A DNA stretch of 64,000 bases, taken from Globodera rostochiensis (taxonomy: Eukaryota > Nematoda > Chromadorea > Rhabditida > Heteroderidae). Positions 9,256 through 21,277 of the stretch are shown piece after piece. The translations under genes and the position numbers were made by a program. Location of the stretch: assembly GCA_018350325.1 (NCBI GenBank), contig JAEVLN010000002.1, positions 4,633,456 through 4,697,455 of the forward strand. Direction: 5' to 3'. Numbering within the stretch: the first letter of the stretch is position 1; each line of letters starts with the position of its first letter. Under the pieces are notes generated by a model that worked only from the letters and a program-made list of their open reading frames with translations, had not been told where the DNA came from and made no database searches.

Positions 9256-10754
9256 CAGAGTGCGTATCTGTCCTTTTTTTAAAGATTTTTTTTTGAGGAA
9301 CCCCAATAATTGTCCTTTTTTTAAAGATTTGTACTTTATTTGGGGTACATGTCCTATTTGTCCTTATTTGAGTTTTCTGGAGCTTTTTGAAGAATTTTTG
9401 TTTAAATATTGATTAATCTTTAGACAGATTGCCAAATTGTTAATTTTGAAGCATTTTTCGAATTCTTTTTTGAATTTTTCTTTAAAAATGTCCAAAATTT
9501 CTTATTAACGCGCCATATTTTTCTTTTCGTTTCGGAAATATCGAATCGATTGTATTCAAACTTTCGAGTCATTTCAAAAATTCTACCAAACGAATTGAGC
9601 AGTTTAAAGAAAATTGTGCAGAACTTGAGGTCGAATTACAACTAATTTGTATTTTTTTAAATATATTTTTCAATTTTTTCAGACGGCGTTTGTATCATTA
9701 ACCGCGCACGGTCCGACGCGTTGGACAACACTTGCAGGAATAGTTAACAAGATGATGAGATTGTGGGAAGCATTGCGCAATATTTCAAAATGATGGTCCA
9801 TTGATTCTCCGACAATCTTTCAATTCAAACCGTGGCAAAGTTGTCGTTACTTTCTAAGCCACGTTTTAACAATTTTCAATGCTTCCATAGATGTTTTACA
9901 GGTACATTTAGGAAATTGTTATGGTTTCTTTTTAATTTTTAAGAGAACTAACACAATCTTGCCCGAGCTAATTTCTGAAATGAAACGTTTCAAGTCAAAA
10001 TCAATCAAAAACAGTTCTATGGTATGATCACAGGACAGTTGCCGAGAAACTTAGAAGCAATTGATGCAACGGAATTGATAGCCTTTTCAGTTTTAAGAGT
10101 TCAGCAAAAAACAACAGTCACCAAATCCAATTGCTGGATCGGTTTGGAGTACAGAACTGTGCGCCTTGAGGACGTAATGGAGTTGGCAAGCGAATTAGCA
10201 CCAGAATTGGAGGACAACCTGTTTGATGAAGTGATAGACTTGAATCGGATTCTTGGAGAAGTTACTGGCACGGAATTCGAGACATTTTCTGCAGTTAAGA
10301 AATTGAAACGAATTTTTAAGGTAAAAATTTTTTTTTCAAGAATTTTCTTATTGTTTTTTAAAAGGCACATCTTCCAAATTTGCTCCCATTGGTCAGCAAA
10401 GTACTCGCCATTCCCGTTTTAAACTCATACATAGAGCACGTATTCTCGCTTTGCTCTGCACAATGGACTGATGTCAGAAATTTACTTGAAGTAGCGACAG
10501 TGAAAAGTTTGGTGCAAGTGAAAGTAAATTATGATCACAATTGTTCCGAATTTTATAATTTTCTTATTTCCAAACCCGATTTGTTGAGGAAAATTGTTAG
10601 TAGAGAGAAATATGTTTAAAAAACACATTTTATGCCAAAAATAAACATTTTGCTGCATTTTTGGACATTTTGTAAAATGTCCATTTTTCAGCCGCCCCAA
10701 AATCTTTTTTTTATCCTTGATGTCCTTTTTTTTGAAATTTCGATACGCACCCTG
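9256..10754 (+). mobile_element. hAT transposon with TIRs and 8-bp target duplication
   Basis: The left end CAGAGTGCGTATC (9256) and the right end GATACGCACCCTG (ending 10754) are inverted repeats of the hAT type. Flanking 8-bp sequences are ATTTAAAG on the left and TTTTAAAG on the right, a target-site duplication with one mismatch. Inside is a decayed transposase gene on the + strand covering only the C-terminal half (see next entry). Only about 0.2 kb separates the left end from the first coding region, so the catalytic N-terminal half was deleted. The element is non-autonomous. Confidence 0.88.
9480..10619 (+). pseudogene. hAT transposase C-terminal half with dimerisation domain
   Basis: Exons in order: about 9480-9640 (SSHFKNSTKRIEQFKENCAE); 9683-9901 after a TTTTTTCAG acceptor, with the family's GPTRW motif and an in-frame TGA at 9791-9793; 9944-10320 after a 42-nt intron, reading LPELISEMKRF and then changing frame near 10020; and 10365-10619 after a 44-nt intron. 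The last exon carries the hAT C-terminal dimerisation motif (VLAIPVLNSYIEHVFSLC followed by SAQWTDVRN) and ends KYV before TAA. One stop and at least one frameshift make it non-functional. Introns of 42-44 nt match those in the 6.7-kb relic, but the terminal repeats here have no partner there, so the two halves need not be one element. Confidence 0.82.
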
Positions 10755-11498
10755 TTTTAAAGTCATATATAAAGATTAAACAAGAGTTGTTAAAAAGCTC
10801 CATACATAAAAAGGTTTAATTCGCAAACAAAATAAAATGAAATCACTCACAAAACACCAAACGTTTAATTTAAAAACAAGTAGACCAATTGAGGAAAAAC
10901 CAAAAAGTTTCTAAAACAGTAGTGACTGAACTGGTTGACTGTTTCGCGCGAATTTCAAAGCGAGCTAAAACGGCGTATGCGCTAAAAAAGCGATAAATAA
11001 ATGATTATAATGTCATAAAAATACATTCAGATTATTGTGCTAAATATCAAAAATAAAATAATAGCATATGAAATATATTGGCGCAAACAAAGACAACAAA
11101 TAAAATGAAATGTCAAAATGGGAAATATAAATTGTACACAACAATATTGAAATTTAAAAAATTTAAATAATACGAGGAATTAGTATTATTTGAACATAAA
11201 AAATATAAAAACAATAAAGAAAAACGGAATTTTTAAACGAATTTTTTGACTTTAAAACGATTATTTAAGTGAATATTATTAAAATATTTTCGTATTTTTT
11301 TTACCGACCGAGTTGCGGCAAAAATTATGTCATAAACTTAAAATTAATTTTTCTTCAAATCAAACCACCTACATTGACAATATCTTTTTAGAGGTGCCAC
11401 AAAAGAATGATTTATTGGCCTTAAAATAATAAAATTATATCACTACAAATCATCAGAAAATAGTGGTTTGTTATTTAAACATTTAAAAAAAGTTGGAA

Positions 11499-11746
11499 AT
11501 GTTTGCTCTTTATATTATAAAAGAATCTAAAGCAATTGAAGCTGCTCTGAACTTTTTAATTTGTTGAAATTATATGAAACAATAAAAAATTTCCCAAACG
11601 TAGAAGCATGGTACAAACGTCCGTTGATAAAGGGTTTAAAGTCTAAATGTAAATTAACAAGAATAACAAAATATTTTGGGTTGATATACCCGATTTGTGC
11701 TAAATCGCCTCCTATACCAATATTTAATATGCGATATGCAAAATAA
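11499..11746 (+). pseudogene. GST-like C-terminal fragment
   Basis: An ATG at 11499 opens MFALYIIKESKAIEAALNF and meets a stop. From about 11558 the frame shifted by one reads LKLYETIKNFPNVEAWYKR and continues for 60 codons to TAA. The pair EAALNFL and FPNVEAWYKR resembles two helices of the glutathione S-transferase C-terminal domain (kleeaLefL and ypNVaaWyer), with the part between them lost. No N-terminal thioredoxin-fold half is visible. The resemblance is from memory of the family and is short. If correct, this is a frameshifted, internally deleted remnant. No partner was found in the second copy of the duplication. Confidence 0.35.
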
Positions 11747-11819
11747 ATAAATTATTAACTTTATTAAAATAGTTAAGCATAAATTTTATTGCATATAGAT
11801 AACGATTACTTTATTGTAT

Positions 11820-12440
11820 TTTACTAAACATTTTTAAAACTAGTGTTCGCTGAGCGTTCTCAGCAGGGAGTCCTTTGGCTAAATCTTAACAATACGCATA
11901 TAATTATAATGTTTTTTTGTTTAAATAACACTTTGCAAACGAACAATCACTTATAAAATTTGGACGGATGAAAATAATCCGATAGAATGAATACTGCCCG
12001 GAATTGAATGGTTACCACTCTTCACATGCGTTGATTGACAGACCGCGGGCTTAAAAGAGTATTTGCCCGACGGTGATTAATGCTTTGCGCGTTTAAAGAA
12101 ATTGAATCTTTCAATGTCAAGAATGATGCATATTTTTTTGTGTAATAAATCGAAATATCATGAAAGGTTAATAATAGAGAAAAGATAAAATATTGAAATA
12201 TTTAACACATAAAATTAAATTATTATCAAGCAAAAAAACACCTAAACATTGTTATGTTATTAAAGAGGAAACCCATGATGAAAATAATATTAAAATAATT
12301 AATGTAAATTACTTTAAGACTTTTTCTTAATGATTTAATTTTAAATAAAGTATTTTTAATAAATTAAAAATATATTTTAAATCAATAAAAATTATTTATG
12401 AACGTCAAGATGATTGATGACAAAAGAGTTAAAAATTTTT
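11820..12440 (+). repeat. Duplicated block, partner of 39710-40350
   Basis: Shares GTGTTCGCTGAGCGTTCTC, the GACAGACCGCGGGCTTAAAA stretch and the AAGACTTTT tail with 39710-40350. Non-coding in both copies as far as can be seen. Confidence 0.8.
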
Positions 12441-14198
12441 TTACAGTGTTCGACAGTGGGAACCAATTTGTATCTTAAAGTTTAATTTTTTTTAAATTAA
12501 CTATTTTAAAATAAGTAAAAATATAGTTCAAGTTCATCGTTCTACGAGCACAGCTTAATTATCAATAAATAACTTTAAATTAATTAATAAATAAAAAAAT
12601 TGGTTGGTGTTGCTGCGCCTTAAAACTAGCAAAACTTGCCGTTGGCTGTGCTTAATTCCCAGTCCAGATGAACGAGATTAAAAGGATAAAGGATGAGTGA
12701 CATTATATTTAAAATGAAAACATTTCCAATGAAATTTGAACGGGAATATAATAAAATAGTAAATAAATTAATCCGCAGAGCAATGGTAGATAAGAGCTTA
12801 TCAGCATTCTTTCCCCATGATGTGAAAAACGACAAAAGAGTCGATTTCCCTCAATGAAATTAAAATAATTTTACGAATCTTAACATTGGTGCACTTGAAA
12901 TAACTTAATATTAAATGATTATTCACCGGTTTATAAATTTACGCAACAGACTGGCGCACTTCTATTCAAATTCAATAAAAATACGAAGCAAGATTTAAAA
13001 TTTTCGGAGCGGACTATCCAAAACCAAATTCAAGAATAGCACCAACCCAAAAATGTATTTCAATGTTTATCTCTTTAATCAGCTTAAACTTTAACAAAAA
13101 AAGCGCATTTTTTAATGTTAAATAATTAATATTAACAAAGCTTCATTGTATTAAATTGTATCGTTCATTTTCCTCCAAAAATGCACCCCTAAAACAGTCT
13201 TTTTCTTCGACCAAAAATGTTCCCCTAAAATTGACTTTTTCCGAAAAAATTTTACTTTTGATTATTTTTAATAAAATTTTTGAACATATGTGAAAAACAT
13301 TATGTTTATAATTGTAAGAGGAAAATTAAAGTTAAAAATAAACATTAAAATACGGGAATCGAAACAGAATTATTCAGATAATTTAACCCCTCCCCCGTGC
13401 GCATGTATGTATAAATAAAACATTTACTCTTTTTTTAAATTTAACTTAATTTTTATTTAAAATGGCCATTGATTTAAATATTTTACAAAAGAAAGCACTA
13501 AATGTTTAAATATAAAACATACAACGAAAGTCAATGTATTCGGCCGTGCATGTTGTAATAACCCAGCCTAATTGTTACAAAGACGAGAACAGCAAACCCT
13601 TCAGGGAAATTAAAACTTACAATAAAAAATTAAAATTCTGTCAAGGTAAATTAAAAAATAAATAAACCAAAAGAAGATACATAATTTACGAACTTTAAAA
13701 TGCCATTAAACTGACTAACAAAAACTGGCAAACCACAACATAAAACCCCCAGAGCCTAAGGACTAAATAAAGAATGATTCCCTTTATGTTTTATTAAATA
13801 TAAACCTGTTTTTTGTTAATTGTCGTTTCGCCAAACCTGTAATAAACACTAATTTGAAATTATAGCCATTGACACCAAATAATATGAGTTGCTTTTGAAA
13901 TATAAATCATTAAATACCAAAAAGAACGCATAAAGTTGTTTAAAAGGAGTGTGAACAAAGTTGATACCGAAAAACAAATGCCCGAGGCTAATAAACAATT
14001 TAAATATTTAAACAAACCAAAGTTAATGAAACGACAAAAAATTAAACATCAATATTGAAAAGTTGAAAAATAACTTTCACATTTGCAATTTTCAAAATAC
14101 ATGAAAAATCTTGAGTCGAGACTATAGAGCAATTTTCGACTTGCGTCGAAACGCAGGCCTCACTGTGTGCTTTTCTATTCCCTCTTCTTTTTTTACAG
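12441..14198. other. A-rich intergenic with small repeats
   Basis: Holds a block (12480-12600) that recurs at 16000-16110 and a short duplicated AAAATGTTCCCCTAAAA-type motif near 13180-13240. ORF 12626-12835 on the minus strand lies on the T-rich strand and is treated as a shadow. No gene is supported. Confidence 0.45.
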
Positions 14199-14324
14199 AT
14201 TTATGACGAAGATGATAGCAAATACAGAAGTGTCGGCTTTGGATCGTATATCCTAGGTATCGTTCTCAACGACAGCACACAACTCGATCACCAATTTGCC
14301 ACTTTAATCCAAAATTCAAATTAA
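14199..14324 (+). CDS. Candidate terminal exon with paralogue at 38.3 kb
   Basis: A strong polypyrimidine tract and acceptor (CTTCTTTTTTTACAG, ending 14198) precede a 41-codon open frame beginning IYDEDDSKYRSVGFGSYILG and ending in TAA. The centre (FGSYILGIVLN) recurs at 38335-38395 as FGSYIPGIVLN. Between the two, three of the five changed codons differ only at the third position and are silent (Ser, Tyr, Ile), which supports translation in this frame. No protein family was recognised and the upstream exons were not found. The minus strand is partly open, but its frame has a stop inside the conserved core. Confidence 0.5.
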   Translation: MYDEDDSKYRSVGFGSYILGIVLNDSTQLDHQFATLIQNSN

Positions 14325-14910
14325 TTTAATGTTTTATCTTATTGAAAATAAATATTCAATTCTGAAACAATAAAATTATATCCAACACTGGTGAACAATA
14401 AAAAATATCAAACGATTCGGTAAAGGGCTCAATGAAAATAAATGACAGTCAAAGCCAAAATGCAACAATTGGTCATAAAAAAGGAAGAGATAAATAAAAA
14501 GAAAGAATCTGGCAGCCCTACACACCGGCCAAAAATTTGCACAAATATATTATAAATTATAAGAAATGATGAAAATACATTTGAATACAACAAAAATAAT
14601 TGTACCAAAAATTGGAAACATTTTTTTCAACGTTCAGAAACAAGTGTTCGTGGTCGTCGTCAGTTTAATATAAGTGCTAAATGAGCTGGTTTCACCATAA
14701 ATATTTAAGTAAATAATAAACATTATAAATTCGAATTTAACGAATTACAACAAGGTAATATCTTAGTTTTACATGTTATTGAAGTGAATAAAGACAAAGT
14801 ATACTTAAAACGTATAAAGCTATTTCTCAAAGGTTAGAAAAATTTATTTGTGTCAATATTATTTAATTAATACATTTTAAAATATGAATTAAATTTTAAT
14901 TTAAACAATT

Positions 14911-15255
14911 ATGTTTTCAATAACTGCTAATCTGCTGTATAACCACACGTTCGCCCAAGTTGCAGCGGCTACAGCCCCCGCGGTTCAAAAATGTTGTTTA
15001 TCCGGTTTGCTTGGAGTAAGTTCTCCTGTCATTTTTTGACAAATTTACTGAAGAAAATGGTCGAAAAGTACTGCGAAAAAATAAAAAGAAAATTTCAAAT
15101 TCTGTTTGGGAGATAAAAGTGATTTCTAAAAGCGTATTCCAAAAATTCACTAAAATGGCGATTTATTTATTTCGACCAGTCAGCAAAAAATTGATAAGCG
15201 CGAGAGTGAAAAGGGTCTTCAGAAAGACAAAGTCCATTCAAACATCCATCAATAA
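14911..15255 (+). CDS. Candidate two-exon gene for a 58-aa protein
   Basis: Exon 1 (14911-15015) starts with ATG (MFSITANLLYNHTFAQVAAA...) and ends exactly at a codon boundary before a consensus GTAAGT donor. The 168-nt intron ends TTCGACCAGTCAG. Exon 2 (15184-15255) continues in phase as QKIDKRESEKGLQKDKVH and stops at a TAA that overlaps an AATAAA signal. The first half is Ala-rich and mildly hydrophobic; the second is strongly charged. No family was recognised. The sequence around the start (14830-14945) recurs at 41025-41145, where the first 11 codons are similar but the rest differs. Confidence 0.45.
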
Positions 15256-15588
15256 ATTGTTCTTGTAGTGCAAGTGAAAAAACTATAAATTTTGCAACGT
15301 TCCAAATATTTAGAATATAATAAAAAAATTCAATAAAAGTGAAAATTCAATATTTATTAATTAAAAAATGCTAGAAAAACAAGAATTTTTGAAATAAATT
15401 CAACTTGACCACCCCACAGCTAAATCCCCAGCCAAAGCTTAGATGAAGACTTTTGACTGGGGAACTTTATATCATTCGAAAGCGCTTCAAAAGTTGGGTT
15501 TTGAAATTGCATAAGGTTTGCCGATAAATTGAATCCCCGCAAAGTTATAACCAAAATGCGTCAAAATTTCAAATGCGCCTAGCGCAAA

Positions 15589-15786
15589 ATGCCAAAATGG
15601 TTCAGCACATACAGTAAACTATTTGACGCAGCTTGCAAAGATCTACCAGAATGCAAAACATACCTAAGAGCTGCTGATAAAAGAAAAAAAGTTAGGGACA
15701 AAAAACGAAAATCGGCACCCGACCCAGCAATTTTTGCCAAGTTTTGCAGACCACAAATAGCTATTTTATGTTTTAATATTGATTAA
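15589..15786 (+). CDS. Candidate 65-aa basic protein
   Basis: An uninterrupted ATG ORF starting MPKWFSTYSKLFDAACKDLP, with four cysteines. A central Lys/Arg cluster (DKRKKVRDKKRK) could act as a nuclear-localisation or nucleic-acid-binding patch. The tail is hydrophobic (AILCFNID). GC content is higher than in the flanks and the amino-acid mix looks natural. No family was recognised and no splice sites are needed. A repeat resembling 4235-4475 follows from about 15820. Confidence 0.45.
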   Translation: MPKWFSTYSKLFDAACKDLPECKTYLRAADKRKKVRDKKRKSAPDPAIFAKFCRPQIAILCFNID

Positions 15787-15819
15787 TCATTTTCTTTTTA
15801 AAATACAATAATAACAACA

Positions 15820-15960
15820 TTTCTTTACGACTTTTATTTGTCAATCTTTGACTTTGTTTTTTTGTGGGTCCTTGTGAAGGTGTACTCATTGTCAGTGTTT
15901 TCTTCTACCTGATCAGGCAGGCCCATACTTTTGTGTTGAATTTGAATAAAATATTTTAAA
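15820..15960 (+). repeat. Repeat shared with 4235-4475
   Basis: Shares TTTCTTTACGACTTTTATTTG and the CTGATCAGGCAGGCCC segment with 4235-4475; see the hAT-associated fragment there. Confidence 0.75.
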
Positions 15961-16580
15961 ATCAATAAAATTTATGAACGTCAATTGCAGTATCAATTTA
16001 TGTCTTAAAGTTTAATTTTTTTAAATTAACTATTTTAAAATAAATAAAAATATTTTTCGTTCATCGTTTCTACGAGGACAGCTTAATTATCAATAAATAA
16101 CTTTAAATTATTAATGAATCAAGAAATTTGAATTTAATTAAATAACTTCTTAAAAATTCAGAAACTGTTAATAAATTTTAATCTTAATAAATTAATTCGA
16201 TATGCTAGATGGTGCACAATTTAAAGTGTATTATTCATTCGTCGAAATTATATGCAATACTGAAATATATGAATTAACTTCAGTCATTGGCTGTCATCAA
16301 CGTCCTTATCACTATGGGATACTGTTACATCATTGTCCTTTTTGGAAGCAAGGGCAAGTTCACATCTTTAAAAAATATTAAAAAGAAATTTAATAAAACA
16401 AAAAAATACAATATAGAGCAAAAAATAATGTTTTAGTGCTTTGATAAAAATAACTTTTAAAGCAATAATAGTTAACTTGCCATAGTGTTTTGTATCAAAC
16501 GGAATAAAATCACGTCTTTTATTACTCAACTGATTAATTCGTCTATCGCTGGATGGAATTATGAGTAAATAGAATGAGAA

Positions 16581-16676
16581 ATGGTCAGCGACCGGAAACT
16601 GAAAGCACCCGCCCGCCGGTGGCACATTGATGCCCTAGGATGCTTGAACTGGATCTCGCCCACAGTGAGGATGTGA
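16581..16676. other. GC-rich island, candidate 31-codon ORF
   Basis: The + strand ATG reads MVSDRKLKAPARRWHIDALG and ends at TGA 16674, with AATAAA about 15 nt further on. The minus strand is also open (GGCFQFPVADHFSF...) through 16368. It is a real compositional island; strand and coding status are open. Confidence 0.3.
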
Positions 16677-16981
16677 CGGACGCGTAATAAACGTGATTAT
16701 CTTCTGCCCTTATAAAAATAGATAAATTGTTTTAGCTAAAAAATAATAATTATTAAATATTTATATAAAAGTAAAATCTTTTAAACAAAATAAACAAATA
16801 TGTATTTTTATTAAAAAACATCAAAAACAGTTAAGCATAAAATCACAAAGTAAAAGACTAAATAAAAATTTGTAAAAAAATCAACATAAACAATTGCAGT
16901 CGTAAACTCTAAAAGGCTTATGTTTTTTAGAGAAAATTTTATGAGTAGTATAAATTTACTTTCACGGTCAACAATTATTAA

Positions 16982-17113
16982 TTTTTAATTATAACGACAC
17001 ATTTTGGAATAGCCCTCACATACGAAATAGAAGAGTGGGTGGCTGCCCATCACGTGTACAATACAGCATTCATCAATTTCGTTCCCAAGTGCAATCCGTT
17101 TACACCAGTATGA
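16982..17113 (+). CDS. Candidate terminal exon
   Basis: A 43-codon open frame from just after a TAA to TGA 17111-17113, reading THFGIALTYEIEEWVAAHHV and ending NPFTPV. A possible acceptor (GGAATAG) lies at about 17010. There is no ATG, so if real it is the last exon of a spliced gene. No family was recognised. Confidence 0.4.
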   Translation, partial: FLIITTHFGIALTYEIEEWVAAHHVYNTAFINFVPKCNPFTPV

Positions 17114-20100
17114 AAAGATTCTACAATATATGAAGCTTAAACAGATTATTTATGTCATAACTTTAAAGAAAAAAATAATAATTTGACAACAAATTAACAA
17201 AAAATTTGAAAGTAATTTTTTTACAGTGTTTAATAAATAAAATAATCGTTGAATTTAGCACCTAGTGAAAAAACACTATTTTAAATAAGTTAAAGTATAT
17301 TTCGAGAAAAATATAATTAAAAAATTAAAAAATTAAAGGTTGCACGACTAAAATTTAAAAAAGACTAATTTCCAAAAGCAATTTAGTTTTTATTGAAATA
17401 TGAGCTTTGAAACCTTATTCAAAAATCGTATGGCGAATTTAATTACTACAATTTAAATTTGCAGCAAATTAAAGTAAAATAAAATATATGTAAATGTTAA
17501 TAAAGTTAGAGTGCCCCAGCCACCCCCATTTGAAAATTTTTTTGAAAAAAGGGATCGAGTGCCTAAGTTTGAAGCAGAAATAGAAAACCAAACATAAAAA
17601 GAAATAAATATTGTATTTGTAATGCTAAAAATTAAATGCCAAAAATTAAGTAAAAAAGGTGGTTTCTAGCCAATAAACGGAATACAAGAAAGTTAAAAAC
17701 CGATAGAAAGGAGCAACATCAGTTTGATTACCTATGATTAATGGCTTAAAAAAATCATTTGGATATCTGTATTAATAAAACATGTCCCCAGTTACATGAT
17801 AATGAATTGAATAAAAACACCATTAGCCAATAATAAAATTCTTTAAAAAGTTTTATTGGGCGCAAAAACAAATAAATTGCTAAAAATCTAAATCAAAAAC
17901 AATAAAATAAAATAATACTGACTTAAAATAATAAAAAAAAGTCTAAATTAAAACTCAGGAAAAAACCTCAATTTAAAACTCATTCTTAGAATTGCCCGAA
18001 GCTATGGCGGCTTATGATCTGAGACCAAGGCAAAAGTGAGCAAAGGGCTAAGTTTGGTGAATAAAATATTTCAAAACGCTTAATGAATGTTCATCAAAGA
18101 ATTTAAAAATTATCAAATAATAAAACTCCGCAAATTTAAAAAAAACATACAAAATTCAATAATAAATTCTTGGCCTTTAATTTGGTCTTACTTCTAAATA
18201 ATAAAATAAAGTATTGTGTAAAGAATCGGTAAAACTGCTAAATTTTAGGTTAATATCGCATAATTCTTTTTTTTAGCAGTTATGTTCTCTAAAAGTAAAT
18301 AGAGCCCTATTTCTCCATCGAAAATAATATTTTCATGTGCCGAATGGGCCTCAACTCATTAGTATGAAGAATTACGTTACAGATTTTGATGGTGAATCAC
18401 AGAATGCGGTGAACATTCAACTCGTTCAAAAAAATTTAGTTTGATATTATTCCAAAAACTGATTATATCCAAAAACATCAATAATAAAAAATAAATTACG
18501 CAACAAAGAAAAATAAAATATGCAAGTATGATAGTGAAAAAACAAGAAATGCAAAATATATTAGCAATTAATTCATACGCAAATTGTATTATCCTTAAAA
18601 ATTGATATTAGTTGGCAAAATCATTGAAAATTGCAAATAATTACTTTTATAGCTTGTTATCAGAACTTGTTTCTAAAACCAAAATAAAAATTAACCAATA
18701 TTGTTAGTAATTAATAACCAAAAAGCTATTTAAACATTTACAATATACCTATTAAGCAATTAAAGCACTTATTAATAAAGTAAAAATGAAAAATCATCTT
18801 TTACCCTCTAAAATTGCCGACCAATAATAAAATGTATACCGACAACTGGCGCAAATCAAGGCCCTAAAGCAGCAAGTCGACGTGTTGATTAAATCATAAG
18901 ATTACTAATTTTGCAATAAAAATATTAACAAATATATTTCGTTCAAACAAAAAGGGAGTTTACGTTATGTTTAAAATGGTCATAACGTAAGTGGGCAAAG
19001 CCACAAATCGCGAAAAAAAATTAGCAAGATTAAGCTTAAATATTAAGAAACCAAGCTTACAAAATTTTGTTTAAAACTTAAATTAATAATAACAAAATAG
19101 GTCTCATCTGGATATGAGCATCCAGGAAATGCATCATGAACAAATGAAATGTTCATGAATGTTGAACATCGCAACAAACCATAAAAATATTCAATTGAAT
19201 TATTTGGATTGAATTTTTAAAATTAAATATATAATAACAGCGTTTGATAGAGATTATAAATGAAAAATTCACGAATGAAAACAAAAATATTCAAAAGCAA
19301 AAAAAAATAAAAAATTTGTGATGTTTAAAAGGTCTCGATGAATAGGGGGATGGGATTTTTAGTTCCTAACCTATTTTTTTCATGAACACAAATTGACTTT
19401 TTTCGAGACTAAAAATTTTGCCAGCCAAAAAATGCAATTTATTAAAATTCTCATATTTAAAAAATTTTTGACTGAATTGCCTTTGAATTAAAATTTTTAT
19501 CACAAAAATGAATTTTGATAAATAAATATCGCGAAAAGTTTTTTGCCTAGTTACACCCCCTGATTCTGGGAAATTTTAGGAACATTTAGGCCATTTTTAG
19601 TGCCTATTTTGAGGTTTTTAAGGAATTATTGAACTAACTTTTTTGGGGTTTTTAGGAACTAAAAATACCATCACCTATATATATGATCAACTTTTTTTTT
19701 CAATCTAACCAAATTCTTATTCTTTTATAAACAACTGTTATAATAAAATTTTACACCCAAATTAATAAAAAATTAAAAAAGAAGAAATAGCGCAGAAATT
19801 TCTTGTCATCTTAAAAATGATTTAAACTCATATTATCATTTTAAAGCATTTGTAAAAAATACATTAATACTATGATCAATTTAATTCGAATTTATAAAGT
19901 ATTAGACTCGTGCGTCGACCACAGCGTTTGAAAAAATATCGGAAGCAATGTTTAGTAAAAATAATAAACTGCCATATGCAAGAAAGTAACAAATCGGAGA
20001 AACTCCGCGAGGGACCAAGAAACTGGGATAAAACAAAATTATAAGAAATTAATTATTAGGTGTTCATTACTACACAGACGTCATTGTATGAATTCAAACT

Positions 20101-20569
20101 GTAGAAAAATGCAAAGGAATGAAAGGACTTGAAACCAAAATAAATTAAAGTTCCTATTTAAAAAATAAAAAGTAATTTAAATGAAATTAATAATGTGAAA
20201 ATATAATTAGTATCATCACATTATATTATAATTAATAATATTAATTTTACGTATTTTTTTTTATAAAAATAAAACATTTTCTTTGGACATTATTTTAGTC
20301 GCAATTAAAAAAATTTATATTTGAAGCTGCAATTTAAAAGATTATTGCCCTTAATGACTTAAATTGATAATATATCACAATTATCGCATTTTATTTAGAA
20401 TCATTTTACCTTTTACATTAATCGAATGAGGCACAATCTAACTTAGCAATTTTTTGTTTTATTTTTTAAAGTAATTTGATTTTACACAGTCCAATTGAAG
20501 AGTTCATCAAAAACATGAAGATTCATTTTTTGGAACAGACATAATTTTGTTTAATCGCTAAATAATTTT
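17114..20569. other. A-rich intergenic with duplicated blocks
   Basis: 18370-18990 matches 22360-22920 and 42525-43000 (all share GAATGCGGTGAACATTCAA or close variants and a later TGGCGCAAATCAAG segment). 19320-19690 is a T/G-richer patch with GGAACTAAAAATA-type inverted words (19350 and 19650), possibly an inserted element. Apart from these, no gene is seen. Confidence 0.5.
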
Positions 20570-20762
20570 CTGTCCGTATCCGTGACCTTCCAAAATCTCA
20601 TATCCGGATATCCATCCGCCGATGTCCGCGGATATCCGCATTATTTAAAAATCACTAGAGTTTTCTCCAAAGTTCGAAAAAATGATTTTTCAAAGCGAAT
20701 TTTTTCCGATGGATTATCGTCTGATTAAAATTAAATCGAAATTGATAGCTCGGGGGGGGGGT

Positions 20763-20786
20763 CGGCGGTGCCGATAGGCGCAGCCG
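20763..20786 (+). repeat. GC hairpin, copy next to a poly-G run
   Basis: CGGCGGTGCC-GATA-GGCGCAGCCG: a 10-bp stem with one mismatch and one G-T pair, directly after a run of G (20752-20761). One of six copies in the window. Confidence 0.8.
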
Positions 20787-20977
20787 AGAGAAAAATTGAA
20801 TATTTAAAGACTTATGGTAAGAAAAATAGTCCAATTTTTAGATAATTGAGTTCTAAAATGAACTAATTATTTATGTAAATGCTTAAAATTTATTTTTTAT
20901 GTTCGATTTTTTTCAAAAAGTTGTAAGAAAAAGAAGAGTTAAGTATAAAAACAAAAAATAAATATGATATCGCGAGA

Positions 20978-21032
20978 GGTGTAGAACCCTCGACCCAAGT
21001 AGGATCACCATGAAAGTTTAACCACTAGGCCA
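20978..21032 (-). other. tRNA-like sequence inside the composite element
   Basis: On the minus strand, A box TGGCCTAGTGGTT (21020-21032) and B box GGGTTCTACACC (20978-20989) lie at tRNA-like spacing (44 nt from the A-box start to the GGTTC). D, anticodon and acceptor stems do not pair, so no mature tRNA is expected. Pol III initiation remains possible. The element at 41242 carries equivalent boxes at identical spacing. Confidence 0.5.
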
Positions 21033-21277
21033 TGTTTAAACCTAAAATACATAAATCCTTGAAAATCATTTTAGAAAATCGTTTTAAAATTCCTTCAGCA
21101 GTAAAAAAAAAGCAACGGATACACGGATATCCGCGGATATTAGGGTCATATCCGTTATCCGTCCGTATCCGGATATATCCGCGGATATCCGGGCATCCGG
21201 ATATCCGTGCCCACGCCTGTTTAAGACTTTAATTAGGGTGGGCGACGGCAACACCGTTGTGAGACATCTGTCGGCAT

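Larger units (their letters stand above)
20570..21219 (-). mobile_element. Composite hAT-like element with GGATATCC arrays
   Basis: Both ends are dense in GGATATCCG-type words, which resemble subterminal transposase-binding arrays. The right end, read on the minus strand, is CAGGCGTGGGCACGG, a hAT-style terminus. Read from that end the order is terminus, GGATATCC array, tRNA-like A and B boxes, AT-rich spacer, GC hairpin, poly-C tract, second GGATATCC array. The element at 41242-41800 has the same order for its first half. The left terminus was not identified and no target duplication is claimed. Confidence 0.65.

Noticed and set aside
21032..21232. + strand ORF rich in RIRIYPRISGHP
   Set aside because: It is the translation of the GGATATCC array at a transposon end.
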